Made by a program: the position numbers and the translations under genes
Notes under the pieces: generated by a model
What the model was told of the DNA's origin: nothing
What the model saw: the letters and a program-made list of their open reading frames with translations, nothing else
Databases searched by the model: none
Source: Deltaproteobacteria bacterium
Lineage (GTDB): Bacteria > Desulfobacterota > DSM-4660 > Desulfatiglandales > Desulfatiglandaceae
Length of the DNA: 64,000 bases
Assembly (NCBI GenBank): GCA_019307815.1
Contig: JAFDIV010000004.1
Coordinates: 64,501 to 128,500, forward strand
Direction: 5' to 3'
In this document: piece after piece, positions 1-9,800 of the stretch
How the letters are laid out: the number at the start of each line of letters is the position of its first letter
Numbering within the stretch: position 1 is the stretch's first letter

Positions 1-2052
1 TAATCTCCCAACTTTCCTCCTGAAAGAGGTAGCAAATGTATCCCCGCCCTGCAGTCCCTCTTCCACGCGATCAAGAATTTCATAATAGATGTCCCATGCC
101 TGCTGCTCAAAGCGGAATTCTTCCCGTAGCGGCTCCTTGTTCTCTTTTATTGTTTGGATAAGGGGAATAAGCCTGGCCATAGCCGCCAGCGAGTATTCAT
201 TTGCCTTTTCCGGCTGATTTTCCTGGAAAAGCGCTGCAATTTTTAACGCCAGCCTTAGATAGATTACAGTAAGTGGGATGTGCGATATAAAACACCCGGT
301 AAAGGGATCCACTTGCTCTTTGATGTCTGCTACGGACCAAGGCAATGCCCTTGAATAATATGAAAAAAGGAGGATTCGGGCAAGATCCCCAGCAAATTTT
401 CCCGGCTCTGCAGCACTAATGGCCTCTCTGGCAAATGCCTCCTTGTCATGCCGCATAATGAGGCCATCTTTGTGCACGTACCTCAAAAATCCTCCTACAT
501 CCTTAAACATCACCGAAAGGAGATATGCCTGGTCCTCTGCCCTTGCAATGAAGGTAGGAGTAAATGGTCTATATGCCCTCAGGCTATCCACCAAAATCCC
601 GCACGTCCCGCCAGTAACATGGATCCTGTGTATACATCTACCGGCCTCTAGTGCGTCCTCGTTGTAGCGGGTCATCATTTCCGCTTCAGTTGAAATGGCC
701 TGAGGCAACCTGCTAAAAAATATGCATTCCTCGGCCTTTGGGCCTTCTACAGGATAACGTACATCAGGGGTGAACAGAGAACGAGAGGCATCCTCATAGT
801 TGACAAGGGCGCCAGCAATCATACCCAATTTCACAGGGTTGCCCTGCGAGTCCAGACCATTAGCCCCCCACAAGGGGGTCTTGAAATGTTCGAAGGCAGA
901 AGTGCCAGTCTGTCTCACAAGCTCTGGTTGGGGAAAAACCTGATCCAAATCAATCTTGAATGTGCCCCTCAGATTCGGTGCATAACATACCTGCCAGAGT
1001 GCTGCTATGGCCCTCAAAAATGAATAATGCCTTCCATACTCACCATTGACACCTATGATATGGCAAAGCTGATCCGTGGCATCCAATCCAAAATAATGTT
1101 TTGCAGCAGGAGAGAGGACGTCTTCAACGAGGATACTGGTCTCCTTTTCAGTCCACAAAAACACCTTCAGATGATCCAATGCGCCAGCGCCTCGGATCAT
1201 CTCCGTCACCAAAGCTCTTGCCATATCTTGAAGGCCCTCATGAGTCACGGACACAGAAAGCAAACAATGCAATGTGGAACTTTTCGGAACACTCCCCCGT
1301 TCTTTTTCAAAGCGAACCGCCTCATCCAAGCCCTTAAGCCCATAGACAACCTCGTTCTTTTCCACTGGGATGCCAACCGGGATTGGATGATCATACCAAT
1401 AGCATTGAGGCTCCTCTCTCAGGGCCAAAAGACCTTCCACCATGTCGGTCGGGACGCCATAGAGACTAGAGGGGTTAACCTCCATTGGTACTGTGAGGAG
1501 CACGTTGGAAGTAAACAGTATCTCATCAACTGGCCTAGTTATGGGTTGGGAATTGGGGAGGGTTATCTTAATCTGCCTGAATTCACGAAGCGCCTGGATA
1601 TGTTTATCCTTTTCTTCGTACAAGCGGGCTCCCTCTGGAAAAAAGACTTCCCATATCCTTTTTATGGCCTCTTGCCGTTCCCATATCCTCTCACGGTGCT
1701 GAAGCCAGGCTCCCGTTTCCATGAGGCGGGTAGCAAAATCCACGTTATTACGAAACACCGTTTCGATTTCCTCTCTTATGAGATCCACACCTTGCCCGTA
1801 GAATTTGGAAAGCCTTGGCGAAGCACAGGACAGCTCATGGTGTTTTATTACGTTTAGGGCCTGCTGATACCCCGGGGCCCCAGGGCCCCCTAATGTAATC
1901 AGAAAGGCCGCGTTCAGGCCTTTTAGACGTGCAGTCTCTGAAGAAAAATCAGAGGAGAATTGAGAGCGGAGAGAAAGACCTGTCAGGGAGGGGGAATTTC
2001 GCTCTGAAAGAAGAAACTGTCTTATTATCTGTTCAAAAATCTGTATTCCCAC
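1..2052 (-). CDS. Large protein of unknown function, C-terminus beyond window
   Basis: An open frame of 684 codons runs on the minus strand from a GTG at 2052 to the window edge. No stop is met, so the C-terminus lies outside. The GTG is preceded by AAGGAGG with only a 4-nt spacer. The protein is rich in charged helices. It holds a conspicuous segment about two thirds in, containing 'HRIHVTGGTCGILVDSLR' followed closely by 'FTPTFIARAEDQAYLLSV', which reads like a nucleotide-sugar or active-site region. A glycosyltransferase is a guess only. No signal peptide or membrane segment is evident. All apparent plus-strand frames in 400-1860 are shadows of this gene. Family not recognised. Confidence 0.8.
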   Translation of the reverse strand, partial: MGIQIFEQIIRQFLLSERNSPSLTGLSLRSQFSSDFSSETARLKGLNAAFLITLGGPGAPGYQQALNVIKHHELSCASPRLSKFYGQGVDLIREEIETVFRNNVDFATRLMETGAWLQHRERIWERQEAIKRIWEVFFPEGARLYEEKDKHIQALREFRQIKITLPNSQPITRPVDEILFTSNVLLTVPMEVNPSSLYGVPTDMVEGLLALREEPQCYWYDHPIPVGIPVEKNEVVYGLKGLDEAVRFEKERGSVPKSSTLHCLLSVSVTHEGLQDMARALVTEMIRGAGALDHLKVFLWTEKETSILVEDVLSPAAKHYFGLDATDQLCHIIGVNGEYGRHYSFLRAIAALWQVCYAPNLRGTFKIDLDQVFPQPELVRQTGTSAFEHFKTPLWGANGLDSQGNPVKLGMIAGALVNYEDASRSLFTPDVRYPVEGPKAEECIFFSRLPQAISTEAEMMTRYNEDALEAGRCIHRIHVTGGTCGILVDSLRAYRPFTPTFIARAEDQAYLLSVMFKDVGGFLRYVHKDGLIMRHDKEAFAREAISAAEPGKFAGDLARILLFSYYSRALPWSVADIKEQVDPFTGCFISHIPLTVIYLRLALKIAALFQENQPEKANEYSLAAMARLIPLIQTIKENKEPLREEFRFEQQAWDIYYEILDRVEEGLQGGDTFATSFRRKVGRL

Positions 2053-2172
2053 GCGGCCTCCTTTCTAACCGAAGGCCACTATATAGAAAAAGTATAGACC
2101 ATGCAACAGGGAGATATTGTGCTGAAGTAATATCAGGAAATAGAAAGTATATGGATAGGCCCTCGCCGACAC

Positions 2173-2955
2173 TTAAGTGCGAGATGCCAACAGATCCCAG
2201 GCCTCCAGGTACTGGAGGTACTTTCCAGGCTCAGGGGCGGTGGGGTCCTTTATTGAAAGGGTACTTTTCGGCATGGCCTTCCCTGGAATTACAAAATGGA
2301 AGCTCTGAGTTTTTCTCTTGCAAATGCAAATGAAAAAATCACAGTCCGTGGTGAGACAGCCGACATTGGTGAAATGATAATAGGGTTTTCCATTAATCTT
2401 AATAGGCCTCATGCTCAGCTTTATTGCTATCTTGTGCCCATTTACAGCCATGATATAGGAGCGGCCCCGTTTAATAACCTGAGAAACAAGCCCTAAGGCC
2501 CTCAATTTTTGCTGGATATTCATAAAGCTCGACATTCGTTTTGACCTAAGCATCTTCTGGTACTCTTTATTTCTCTTTCTTTGGATTAGTTTTTTTTGAT
2601 GATGTAACGTGTATGGCCTGCCATAAATTTTTTCATATGCATGCCGTGCGTATTCCCTTGTGAAGCCAAAATGTCTTGCCACGTCTGAAAGGCTATTTTC
2701 CGGCTCCTCAATGATCTCCTTGAATATCCTGACAGAGCCCTGACCATATCTTTGCTCAAAGCGCCTGAGGAATTTCCTGGAATTGCTCAGCCCCAGGGCC
2801 TTTCTTAACTTCCCGATCCACGCAGAGCTGACTTTCAAAAGGTTGGCTATTTCATAGTCAAATAAACCCTCTTCCTCCACCTTCTCCTTGAGAAAAGAAT
2901 AAGGATCAATACAAAAAGCCTCGCGAATGGCACATTCTGCACGTACAAGCTCCAT
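2173..2955 (-). CDS. Hypothetical DNA-binding protein with two helix-turn-helix segments
   Basis: 260 residues. Two helix-turn-helix-like segments are visible: residues 32-55 (around 'EIANLLKVSSAWIGKLRKAL') and 89-113 (around 'SDVARHFGFTREYARHAYEK'). A basic linker follows, then a C-terminal domain (about 145-255) with alternating beta-like stretches and the Cys-containing segment 'GCLTTDCDFFICICKRK'. That C-terminal layout could be a small nuclease-like or ligand domain, but no catalytic motif can be named. The ATG has AGGAG about 10 nt upstream. It lies just downstream of the start of the large unknown gene on the same strand (120-bp gap) and may be transcribed with it. Function unknown; DNA binding is inferred. 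Confidence 0.75.
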   Translation of the reverse strand: MELVRAECAIREAFCIDPYSFLKEKVEEEGLFDYEIANLLKVSSAWIGKLRKALGLSNSRKFLRRFEQRYGQGSVRIFKEIIEEPENSLSDVARHFGFTREYARHAYEKIYGRPYTLHHQKKLIQRKRNKEYQKMLRSKRMSSFMNIQQKLRALGLVSQVIKRGRSYIMAVNGHKIAIKLSMRPIKINGKPYYHFTNVGCLTTDCDFFICICKRKTQSFHFVIPGKAMPKSTLSIKDPTAPEPGKYLQYLEAWDLLASRT

Positions 2956-3135
2956 ATAATAACACTCCTAGCCCCTAATTGATCAATTCAAGTCCCTTAA
3001 GGATATAAACCTTCCCCCTAAGAAATTATTCCCAGTTTTTGCAAGACTTATGCCAGATAGGGGAATAAAATCCAGTAAGGATTTCTTATTGATTTTACAT
3101 AAGAAATTACCTTAGGCTCTCTATTGGACCTGGAA

Positions 3136-3157
3136 TTGTTAACTCTCAGTTTAACAA
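3136..3157. promoter_or_regulatory. Inverted repeat upstream of the HTH gene
   Basis: Perfect 7-bp arms TTGTTAA / TTAACAA are separated by 8 bp. The site lies in the AT-rich gap between the MinD-like gene (ends 3238) and the start of the minus-strand HTH gene (2955). A third, similar GTTAA motif follows at about 3171. Size and position fit an operator, possibly for the HTH protein itself, but binding is not shown. Confidence 0.35.
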
Positions 3158-3237
3158 CTGATAAAACACTGTTAAAACTATATAACAAAGAAAAGACATT
3201 AGGAAAGAGGGCTATGGTGAACTGTAAGGAGGGACTT

Positions 3238-3975
3238 TTATTGTTTCCAATCCAGGATGGTCTGTGCCAACTTCCATATGCACTGAGTGGCCGGAGCGTT
3301 TGGCGCAGTGAGCACAAAGGGCTTCTGTTTTCGTACGGCCTCGGGAACAGCCATGTCCTGGAGCACCCATCCGAGATATTCGAGATCTAGGCTTAAGAAC
3401 CTTTTTCCTGCATCAGCTACCGTTTTAAAGGCCTTTCTTGCTTGTTCCTCACTCCTTACCAGATTCATTATCACGTAGAAGCGTTCCAGCTCATAATCCG
3501 TCTTCAGGACCTTCATGAGGGCATAGGCGTCGGTTAAAGAGGTGGGGTCTGAACTCATTACCACAATACTTCGGTCCACAAACCCATTGAACCATAATAC
3601 TGATGGACCAATACCAGCCGCTGTATCAGCCAATAACACATCAAAATGACTGCTAACGTTGTCAAGATATCCACCCAGTCGTTCCTGCTCTTCTGGGCCC
3701 AACGTGACCATATCAGGGGCACCAGAGCTTGCCGGCAATATCGCCAAATTGTCAGAGGGTCTAATAAGTGCTTCTAGGGGATCAGCGCCCCTGTCCATTA
3801 CATCGCTAATGGTCTTGGTAGCCGAAATTCCCAGCAGTACGTCCACGTTGGCTAACCCCAGATCCCCATCCACCACCAGAACCTTTTTGCCCTTTTCTGC
3901 AAGACAATAGGCGAGGTTCACCACAATACTGGTCTTTCCCACGCCCCCTTTACCACTGCTCACACATATTTTCAT
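3238..3975 (-). CDS. MinD/ParA-family ATPase (FlhG-like)
   Basis: 245 residues. The deviant Walker A motif 'SSGKGGVGKTS' is at residues 6-16, followed by 'VLVVDGDLGLANVDVLLG' and the switch motif 'LLADTAAGIG'. This is the pattern of MinD/FlhG (FleN) ATPases, which cycle between monomer and ATP-bound dimer to place cell machinery. The length is short for FlhG with its C-terminal helix and close to MinD. No flagellar genes are in the window, so a role in flagellar number cannot be inferred. Positioning of a chemosensory or other complex is equally possible. It starts at an ATG at 3975 and appears monocistronic. Confidence 0.85.
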   Translation of the reverse strand: MKICVSSGKGGVGKTSIVVNLAYCLAEKGKKVLVVDGDLGLANVDVLLGISATKTISDVMDRGADPLEALIRPSDNLAILPASSGAPDMVTLGPEEQERLGGYLDNVSSHFDVLLADTAAGIGPSVLWFNGFVDRSIVVMSSDPTSLTDAYALMKVLKTDYELERFYVIMNLVRSEEQARKAFKTVADAGKRFLSLDLEYLGWVLQDMAVPEAVRKQKPFVLTAPNAPATQCIWKLAQTILDWKQ

Positions 3976-4301
3976 GGGCTATTCCCAAAACGTATTTCTC
4001 TCGTCTTTGGCTCTGGCCATAAACTAGAAATTCACCAAAAGGCCACCAGCCATTTAAACCCGGCAATTATCTTCTCGTCTTTTTATCGAATTTTCTTAAA
4101 TACTCTCTACCATACATCCTGGAATTCTGTATCAAATCTTAGGGCCTTATTTCCTTAACATTCTGCTGCCCAGTGACCTTCAACACTTAAAAGGCCTTCT
4201 TCTTACGATAATCGCCTACACGTATTTTCTGGCGGCATACTAAAAGATAAAGAGAGAGGACAATGCATCCTTAGGAATTTCATACAGGGTAGCAGCACTT
4301 T
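3976..4301. other. Intergenic region without recognised features
   Basis: 326 bp between two minus-strand genes. It is AT-rich with short pyrimidine runs. No open frame with a plausible ribosome binding site, no clear terminator and no RNA gene was seen. A promoter for the MinD-like gene probably lies near 4000-4060 but no convincing -35/-10 pair could be assigned. Confidence 0.5.
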
Positions 4302-4982
4302 TCAGGAATCTTCATGTGGAGGGAAAAGGGCGCGTCGCTCCTCTGGGGTGAGTTCGGTCGATGCAGGTTCAGTGCCTTCCCCTGCATAGCGGACCCGGTT
4401 TCGGCCCGTCTCCTTTGCATTTAAAAGAAAGGAATCCGCTCTGCTAATAAATTCTTCAATTCCAAGGTTATCCTTTCGCGTATAAACGTCCACACCAAAG
4501 CTTGCGGTTAGGGTCACGTGTGTACCATCAAGCATAAAAGGCATCCGGGCAATGGCATCTCGAAGCCGTTCAGCAGCTCTAACTGCCTGGGCCAATCGCG
4601 TACTAGGCAAGATGATGGCGAATTCCTCACCCCCATAACGGCAAGGAATATCAATCCGGCGGATATTCTTACGCCACACACTGGCGCACCATTTCAGGGC
4701 CCTATTGCCCATGTCATGGCCGAATGTGTCATTTATTCGCTTGAAATGGTCAAGGTCGATCATTATGAGCCCAGTAGGAAGGCCAGTTCTGCGGGTTCTT
4801 TCCATCTCATCACCAAGAGCTTGAACCAGATACCGAAAGTTATAAAAGCCTGTAAGCGTATCTGTTTGAGAAAGTTCTTGTAACCGGCGACACTCCCTCT
4901 GCAATTCCAGCAATTGATCCAAGACAGGGCACTGTTCTCTGTTCAAAGGGCAATCCGGGTTTATTTTCTTTATCCCTTTCAC
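4302..4982 (-). CDS. Diguanylate cyclase (GGDEF domain)
   Basis: 226 residues. A short Cys-containing N-terminus ('CPLNREQCPVLDQLLELQRE') leads into a coiled segment and a single GGDEF domain from about residue 40. The signature reads GGEEF ('RYGGEEFAIILP'), an active variant. 'DTLTGFYNFRYL' and 'DLDHFKRINDTFGHDMGN' supply the other conserved elements. It should make cyclic di-GMP from two GTP. No obvious RxxD inhibitory site precedes GGEEF. The two Cys near the N-terminus could bind a metal or sense redox, which is inference. The start is a GTG at 4982 with a poor ribosome binding site. Confidence 0.88.
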   Translation of the reverse strand: MKGIKKINPDCPLNREQCPVLDQLLELQRECRRLQELSQTDTLTGFYNFRYLVQALGDEMERTRRTGLPTGLIMIDLDHFKRINDTFGHDMGNRALKWCASVWRKNIRRIDIPCRYGGEEFAIILPSTRLAQAVRAAERLRDAIARMPFMLDGTHVTLTASFGVDVYTRKDNLGIEEFISRADSFLLNAKETGRNRVRYAGEGTEPASTELTPEERRALFPPHEDS

Positions 4983-5403
4983 TGGCGGGAACCCATCATA
5001 TGAGATTGGTGGTTATGAATTTTGGAATACTCGTCTTGTATCCTCCTTGGCTTGAAGCAATGACCTTGTCCCCCAGGGCGTGAAACCACATGATTTTGCA
5101 ATTTCTACCAGATATTGGAAGTTTATTCAACACTGCAATTTGTGACAAGCAAGGGGGGATTAGTGTTAAAGAGAAAATAACATAACTGAATCCTGCCCCA
5201 AAATTCTAGAGGGAACAAAATTGGGGTGTTTTGCCTCTTTTGAGAAGTTTTTACTCGTTACAGTTAAATAATATGTATTTTTAAATAGTTACTATTGCTA
5301 GGCCCCTTATTCTGTTACAAAATTACCCTTTAACACCATAAGAACCTAGGGTTCATTTTCATCTATCATGCTGATCTGACTTGGATATCACACGCTAAGG
5401 AAA
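4983..5403. other. Divergent intergenic region
   Basis: 421 bp between the diguanylate cyclase (-) and the first gene of the hdrA-metF operon (+). It is AT-rich in its right half and contains a small palindrome (AACCTAGGGTT, about 5346-5356). It must carry both divergent promoters unless the sigma-54-like site at 5407 is used. No gene was seen. Confidence 0.5.
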
Positions 5404-5910
5404 ATGGGCACGGGAATTGCGTTAAATAGTCTCAATGATTTTCTGCTCCCTGGTCAACTCATTGGCCAAAAAGGTGACAAGAGGCTTACCAAGTTTTGTG
5501 ATGAACTCCTATTCAGTCTAAGGCCTTTGGTGAAAGTGGAGACAAAAAAGACGATTCTTATATGCGAACCAGTAGAGTCCCTCTCGATTGAATTGGCCGA
5601 CTTCTTTAGCAAAAAAGGACATGAGATGATTCAGGCCAAAACCTTGAAGGAAACCCTGCTCATTCTTCAATCTCAAAGAATTGATGTTTTGGTCCTAGAT
5701 GCCCAACTCCTTGAAGATGACTGTGCTTTCATATCCATTATCAAGGGGATTGAGGAAGGCCTTCCCATCATCGTATGTTCTGAAACCAATACACCAGAAC
5801 TTGAAAGGAAAATCAGACAAAAACGGATATTCTATTACCATATAAAGTCATTTGGATCTGGAGATCTTGAAATGGCCATAACAAACGCGCTCAACAGATC
5901 TTACAAGTAA
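5404..5910 (+). CDS. Receiver-like protein heading the hdrA-metF operon
   Basis: 168 residues. An N-terminal stretch of about 45 residues precedes a CheY-like fold starting at 'KKTILICEPVES'. A candidate phospho-acceptor Asp lies in 'RIDVLVLDAQLL' and a Lys in 'YYHIKSF'. The usual acidic DD pair is replaced by E-P, so phosphorylation may be weak or absent. The ATG at 5404 has AAGGA very close upstream. A GTG/TTG start near 5527-5530 would leave just the receiver fold. It ends 17 bp before a MetF-like gene, so it is probably the regulatory head of this operon. It parallels the HTH-receiver gene that heads the facing operon. Confidence 0.75.
   Translation: MGTGIALNSLNDFLLPGQLIGQKGDKRLTKFCDELLFSLRPLVKVETKKTILICEPVESLSIELADFFSKKGHEMIQAKTLKETLLILQSQRIDVLVLDAQLLEDDCAFISIIKGIEEGLPIIVCSETNTPELERKIRQKRIFYYHIKSFGSGDLEMAITNALNRSYK
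5407..5420 (+). promoter_or_regulatory. Sigma-54-like -24/-12 element
   Basis: GGCACG-N4-TTGC is present with the exact 10-bp GG-to-GC spacing. The T before GG and the W after TTGC of the consensus are not matched. It overlaps the first codons of the receiver-like gene. If it is used, transcription would start near 5432 and translation would need the downstream GTG/TTG near 5530. Low to moderate confidence because the ATG at 5404 also has a ribosome binding site. Confidence 0.3.
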
Positions 5911-5927
5911 ACGGCCGGGAGGAGCCC

Positions 5928-6806
5928 ATGTCATTTGAAAAAAAAATCCGATCAGGTGAATTCGTGGTTTTGGCAGAATTTGAGCCCCCAAAAGGGGCTG
6001 ACTTTTCTGAAATGCTGTCCAATGCAAACAACGTGAAGGGTCGAATAGATGCCTTTGTGGTACCAGAGATGGCCAATGCTGTAATGAAAGCGAGTTCCTT
6101 GGGGGGGTGTCTTTTTCTTCAAACACATGGTTTTGAGACAGTGCTCCAGGTGTGCTGCCGGGATCGAAACCGACTGGCACTGCAAGCCGACATCCTTTCA
6201 GCCTCTGCCCTCGGTGTGCCAAATCTCATGGCAGTGAGTGGTGAGGACATCAGTCTTGGTGATCACCATCAGGCAAGGGCCGTTTATGACATCAATTTGA
6301 TGGAGTTGCTCGAAGCCATAAGACAATTGCAGGCCGGAAAAGACATGGCCGGCATTGAACTTAAAGGAGCCCCATCCTTTTTCGTAGGCTCCACCTTTAA
6401 TGCCGGTGCTCCAGGGGGATTATTAGACATAGAGCTGGAAGAATTAGATAAGAAAGTCGGAGCAGGTGTCCAGTTTGTGCTCACCAGTGCAATTTTTGAT
6501 TTAACCCACTTGGAGCGCGTCATTAAACGGATAGATACGGATAAGGTTGTGCTTATCCCTAAAGTGCTCTTGCTTAAATCCGCTGGAATGGCGCGCTACA
6601 TTGATAGAAACATCAAAGACATCTCAATTCCTGGCGATCTGATTCAATCAATTCAAAAGTCACCTGACAAAACAAGACAGTGTATAAAAATAGCCGCAGA
6701 GCTTGTGAAAGAAATAAAGGCAATGGGGCTCCCAGGGGTAGTGATCTCCACAATAGGCTGGGAAGACAAGCTGCCCCAAATTTTGGATGAATCAAGAATT
6801 CTATAA
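5928..6806 (+). CDS. MetF-like paralogue (methylene-THF reductase fold)
   Basis: 292 residues with the TIM-barrel pattern of MetF: 'AEFEPPKGADF' (the conserved Glu), 'CCRDRNRLALQADIL', 'SGEDISLGDHHQ' and the C-terminal 'LKSAGMARYIDRN'. At the position where MetF has Thr-Gln before a Tyr/Phe-Asp segment (E. coli Gln183, folate contact), this protein reads 'VLTSAIFDL', so the Gln is lost. It therefore may not be the methylene-THF reductase itself, and could bind another C1 or flavin partner or act as a subunit. It sits between the receiver gene (17 bp) and hdrA (23 bp to the chosen start), clearly in the operon. The counterpart in the facing operon (22991-23866) has the same loss. Confidence 0.85.
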   Translation: MSFEKKIRSGEFVVLAEFEPPKGADFSEMLSNANNVKGRIDAFVVPEMANAVMKASSLGGCLFLQTHGFETVLQVCCRDRNRLALQADILSASALGVPNLMAVSGEDISLGDHHQARAVYDINLMELLEAIRQLQAGKDMAGIELKGAPSFFVGSTFNAGAPGGLLDIELEELDKKVGAGVQFVLTSAIFDLTHLERVIKRIDTDKVVLIPKVLLLKSAGMARYIDRNIKDISIPGDLIQSIQKSPDKTRQCIKIAAELVKEIKAMGLPGVVISTIGWEDKLPQILDESRIL

Positions 6807-6829
6807 GAATGCGAGAAAGGAAAAGAGGC

Positions 6830-9800
6830 ATGTCCGACACTTCTGAAAAACGGCTATCAGGTTCAGTAATGATTGTTGGCGGTGGGATCGCTGGTATGCA
6901 GTCAGCCCTAGATCTGGCCAATTCAGGCTACTATGTCTACCTGGTGGAAAAGGAAACCGCCATAGGTGGTCTTATGTCCCAATTGGATAAAACCTTTCCC
7001 ACCAATGACTGTGCCATGTGAATCATTTCTCCGAAACTGGTCGAGGTCGGCCGGCATTTGAACATTGAGTTGATCACTAACGCAGAGCTGCTTGAACTCA
7101 GAGGAGAGGAAGGCAATTTTGAGGCCATTATAAGGCAAAACCCACGCTACGTAGATCTTTCCAAATGCACAAGTTGTGGTGAATGTGCAAAGGTCTGCCC
7201 AATAGAGGTGGAAAATGAATATGACGAGCGTCTGTCTACTCGCAAGGCTGCGTATAAGCGGTATGCTCAAGCAATTCCCGGCGCCTACGCCATAAGCAAA
7301 AGAGGAACAGCTCCTTGCAAGGCCACGTGCCCTGCTCATGTGAGTGTACAAGGTTATATAGCCCTCATCAGAGAAGGAAAATATAGGGAAGCCCTTGAAC
7401 TTTTCAAAGAAGCACATCCTTTTCCAGCGATCTGTGGCCGTGTGTGTCACCATCCATGCGAAGGGATATGTACCAGAGGGGATGTGGAAGAGCCCTTGGC
7501 CATTCAATACCTCCACCGCTTTATTGCTGACTTGGATTTGGAAAGTGAAGAGCCTTACGTACCTCAACCAGAAGAAGAAAGGTATGAAAGGATAGCCATC
7601 ATTGGATCGGGCCCTGCGGGTCTTTCAGCGGCATATTTCTTGAGGCGGAATGGGTACAAGGTAACGGTCTTTGAAAAATTGCCTGTGGCAGGTGGCATGA
7701 TGGCAGTGGGCATCCCCGCATATCGGCTTCCCCGAGACATCCTGAAGGCAGAAATAGGAATTATAGAGAAGATGGGGGTAGAGATCAAAACAGGAATAAC
7801 ATTTGGTAAAGATATCACCCTCGACAGTTTGAAGACCGACGGATACTCTGCAGTATTTTTGGCCACAGGCCTGCACCTGAGCAGAAAATTGAATGTAGAA
7901 GGCGAGGAATTGCCAGGGGTGCTCAAGGGAGTTGATTTTCTAAGAGATGCAGCACTGCAAAAGCCTGTAAAACTCGGCAAGCGTGTGGTGGTCATAGGCG
8001 GAGGAAATGTCGCAATAGACGTGGCATTGAGCGCATCAAGGCTAGGAGCTGAACAGGTCAGGCTCATTTGCCTTGAAAAGCGCGACGAGATGCCCGCATG
8101 GGACTATGAAATCGAAGAGGCCCTTGAAGAAGGAGTTGAAATCATAAATAGCCTAGGCCCCAAAAGGTTTGTTGGAGAAGAAGGAAAGTTAAAAGCAATT
8201 GAATTAAAAAGGTGCACTGCCGTCTTTGATGAGACGGGGGCATTTAACCCCCAATATGACGAGACAGATTTAACCACAATCGAAGCCGACACGGCTATTG
8301 TGGCCATTGGTCAGGCAGCAGATCTGTCCTTTAGCGAAAAGGAAGGAATTGCCGTAGGTCCCAAAGGAGGATTGGAAGCTGACCCTGTCACGTTGGAGAC
8401 CCCTGTCCCTGGCGTCTTTGCAGGTGGGGATGTCTTTTATGGTCCCCGCTCCGTGGTTGAAGCAGTAGCCTGTGGAAAGGAGGCAGCGGAGAGCATTCAC
8501 CGCTACATCAACGGGCAGGACTTGAGGGAAGGCAGGGAAAAGGATTGGTCTTACTCTAAACCTGAAATAGGTGCAGAACCCCTCCTCCCTAGAACCAAAA
8601 TGCCCAGGCTTGATCTGGAGGAGCGAAGGGGCAATTTCAAGGAGATAGCCCTCGGCTTCAATGAGGACCAGGCTCGCATAGAAGCAGAGCGATGTCTAAA
8701 ATGTGGGATATGCTCTGAATGCTATCAATGCGTCAAGGCCTGTCTTGCAGGGGCGATTGATCACGACCAGCAGTCTTTCGAACGAGTCGTGAATGTTGGG
8801 TCCGTCATTCTTTGCCCCGGCAACGAAGTGTTTGACCCTGCCCCTTATGAGGATTTCTATCATCATAAGAGCCACCCCAATATATTAACCTCATTGGAGT
8901 TTGAACGCATTCTGAGCGCTTCTGGGCCCACCATGGGGCATCTTGCAAGACCTTCGGATGAAAAAGAACCGAAAAAGATTGCCTGGTTACAGTGCGTCGG
9001 GTCGCGTGATTCCGCACACTGCGGCAATGGCTACTGCTCTGCGGTATGCTGTATGTATGCCATCAAAGAAGCAGTCATAGCAAAAGAACACAGCGAAGAG
9101 GAGTTGGATACCGTTATATTCTTCATGGATATGCGGACCTATGGAAAGGACTATGAAAAATATTATGATCGGGCCAGAGAAGAACACGGTGTAAGGTTTG
9201 TACGAGCTAGAGTGCACACGGTTGACCCGGTACCAGGATCAGACGATCTCTGTATTACATACACGGATGAGGAGGCTAACATACACGAAGAGACTTTTGA
9301 TATGGTTGTGCTTTCTGTGGGCCTACAGATAAGCAAAGACACAGTAGAGCTTGCTCAACGACTAGGTATAGAGTTGGGCTCATACAACTTTGTTGCCACC
9401 CAACCCTTTGAACCTGTTAATACCACAAGGCCAGGAATTTACGCATGTGGGATCTTTCAAGGGCCCAAGGATATCCCAAGCTCTGTTGTTGAAGCGAGTG
9501 CAGCAGCATGCAAGGCTCAGATAGCGTTGACTGAGGCCCGGGGCTCCGACGTAAAGACTGTAGAAATTCCCGAGGAACGTGATGTAAGTGAAGAAGAACC
9601 CAGGATCGGGGTCTTTGTATGTAATTGCGGTATCAATATCGGCGGCGTAGTAGATGTCCCTGCTGTGACAGAGTATGCCGCCTCTCTTCCCCACGTAGTA
9701 TTCGCCGATCAAAACCTTTTCACTTGTTCCCAAGATACCCAAGAGAAAATAAAAGAGGTCATCAAGGAGAAAAAACTCAACAGGGTCGTGGTGGCTTCCT

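Noticed and set aside
1027-1857. A 276-codon plus-strand open frame and several shorter ones in 400-1860
   Set aside because: They lie opposite a continuous minus-strand frame of 684 codons with a ribosome binding site and coding-like composition; the plus frames have no recognisable domains.
3238-3975. CooC or nitrogenase-type ATPase instead of MinD/FlhG
   Set aside because: The 'DTAAGIG' switch and the overall pattern fit MinD/FlhG better, and no CO dehydrogenase gene is adjacent.
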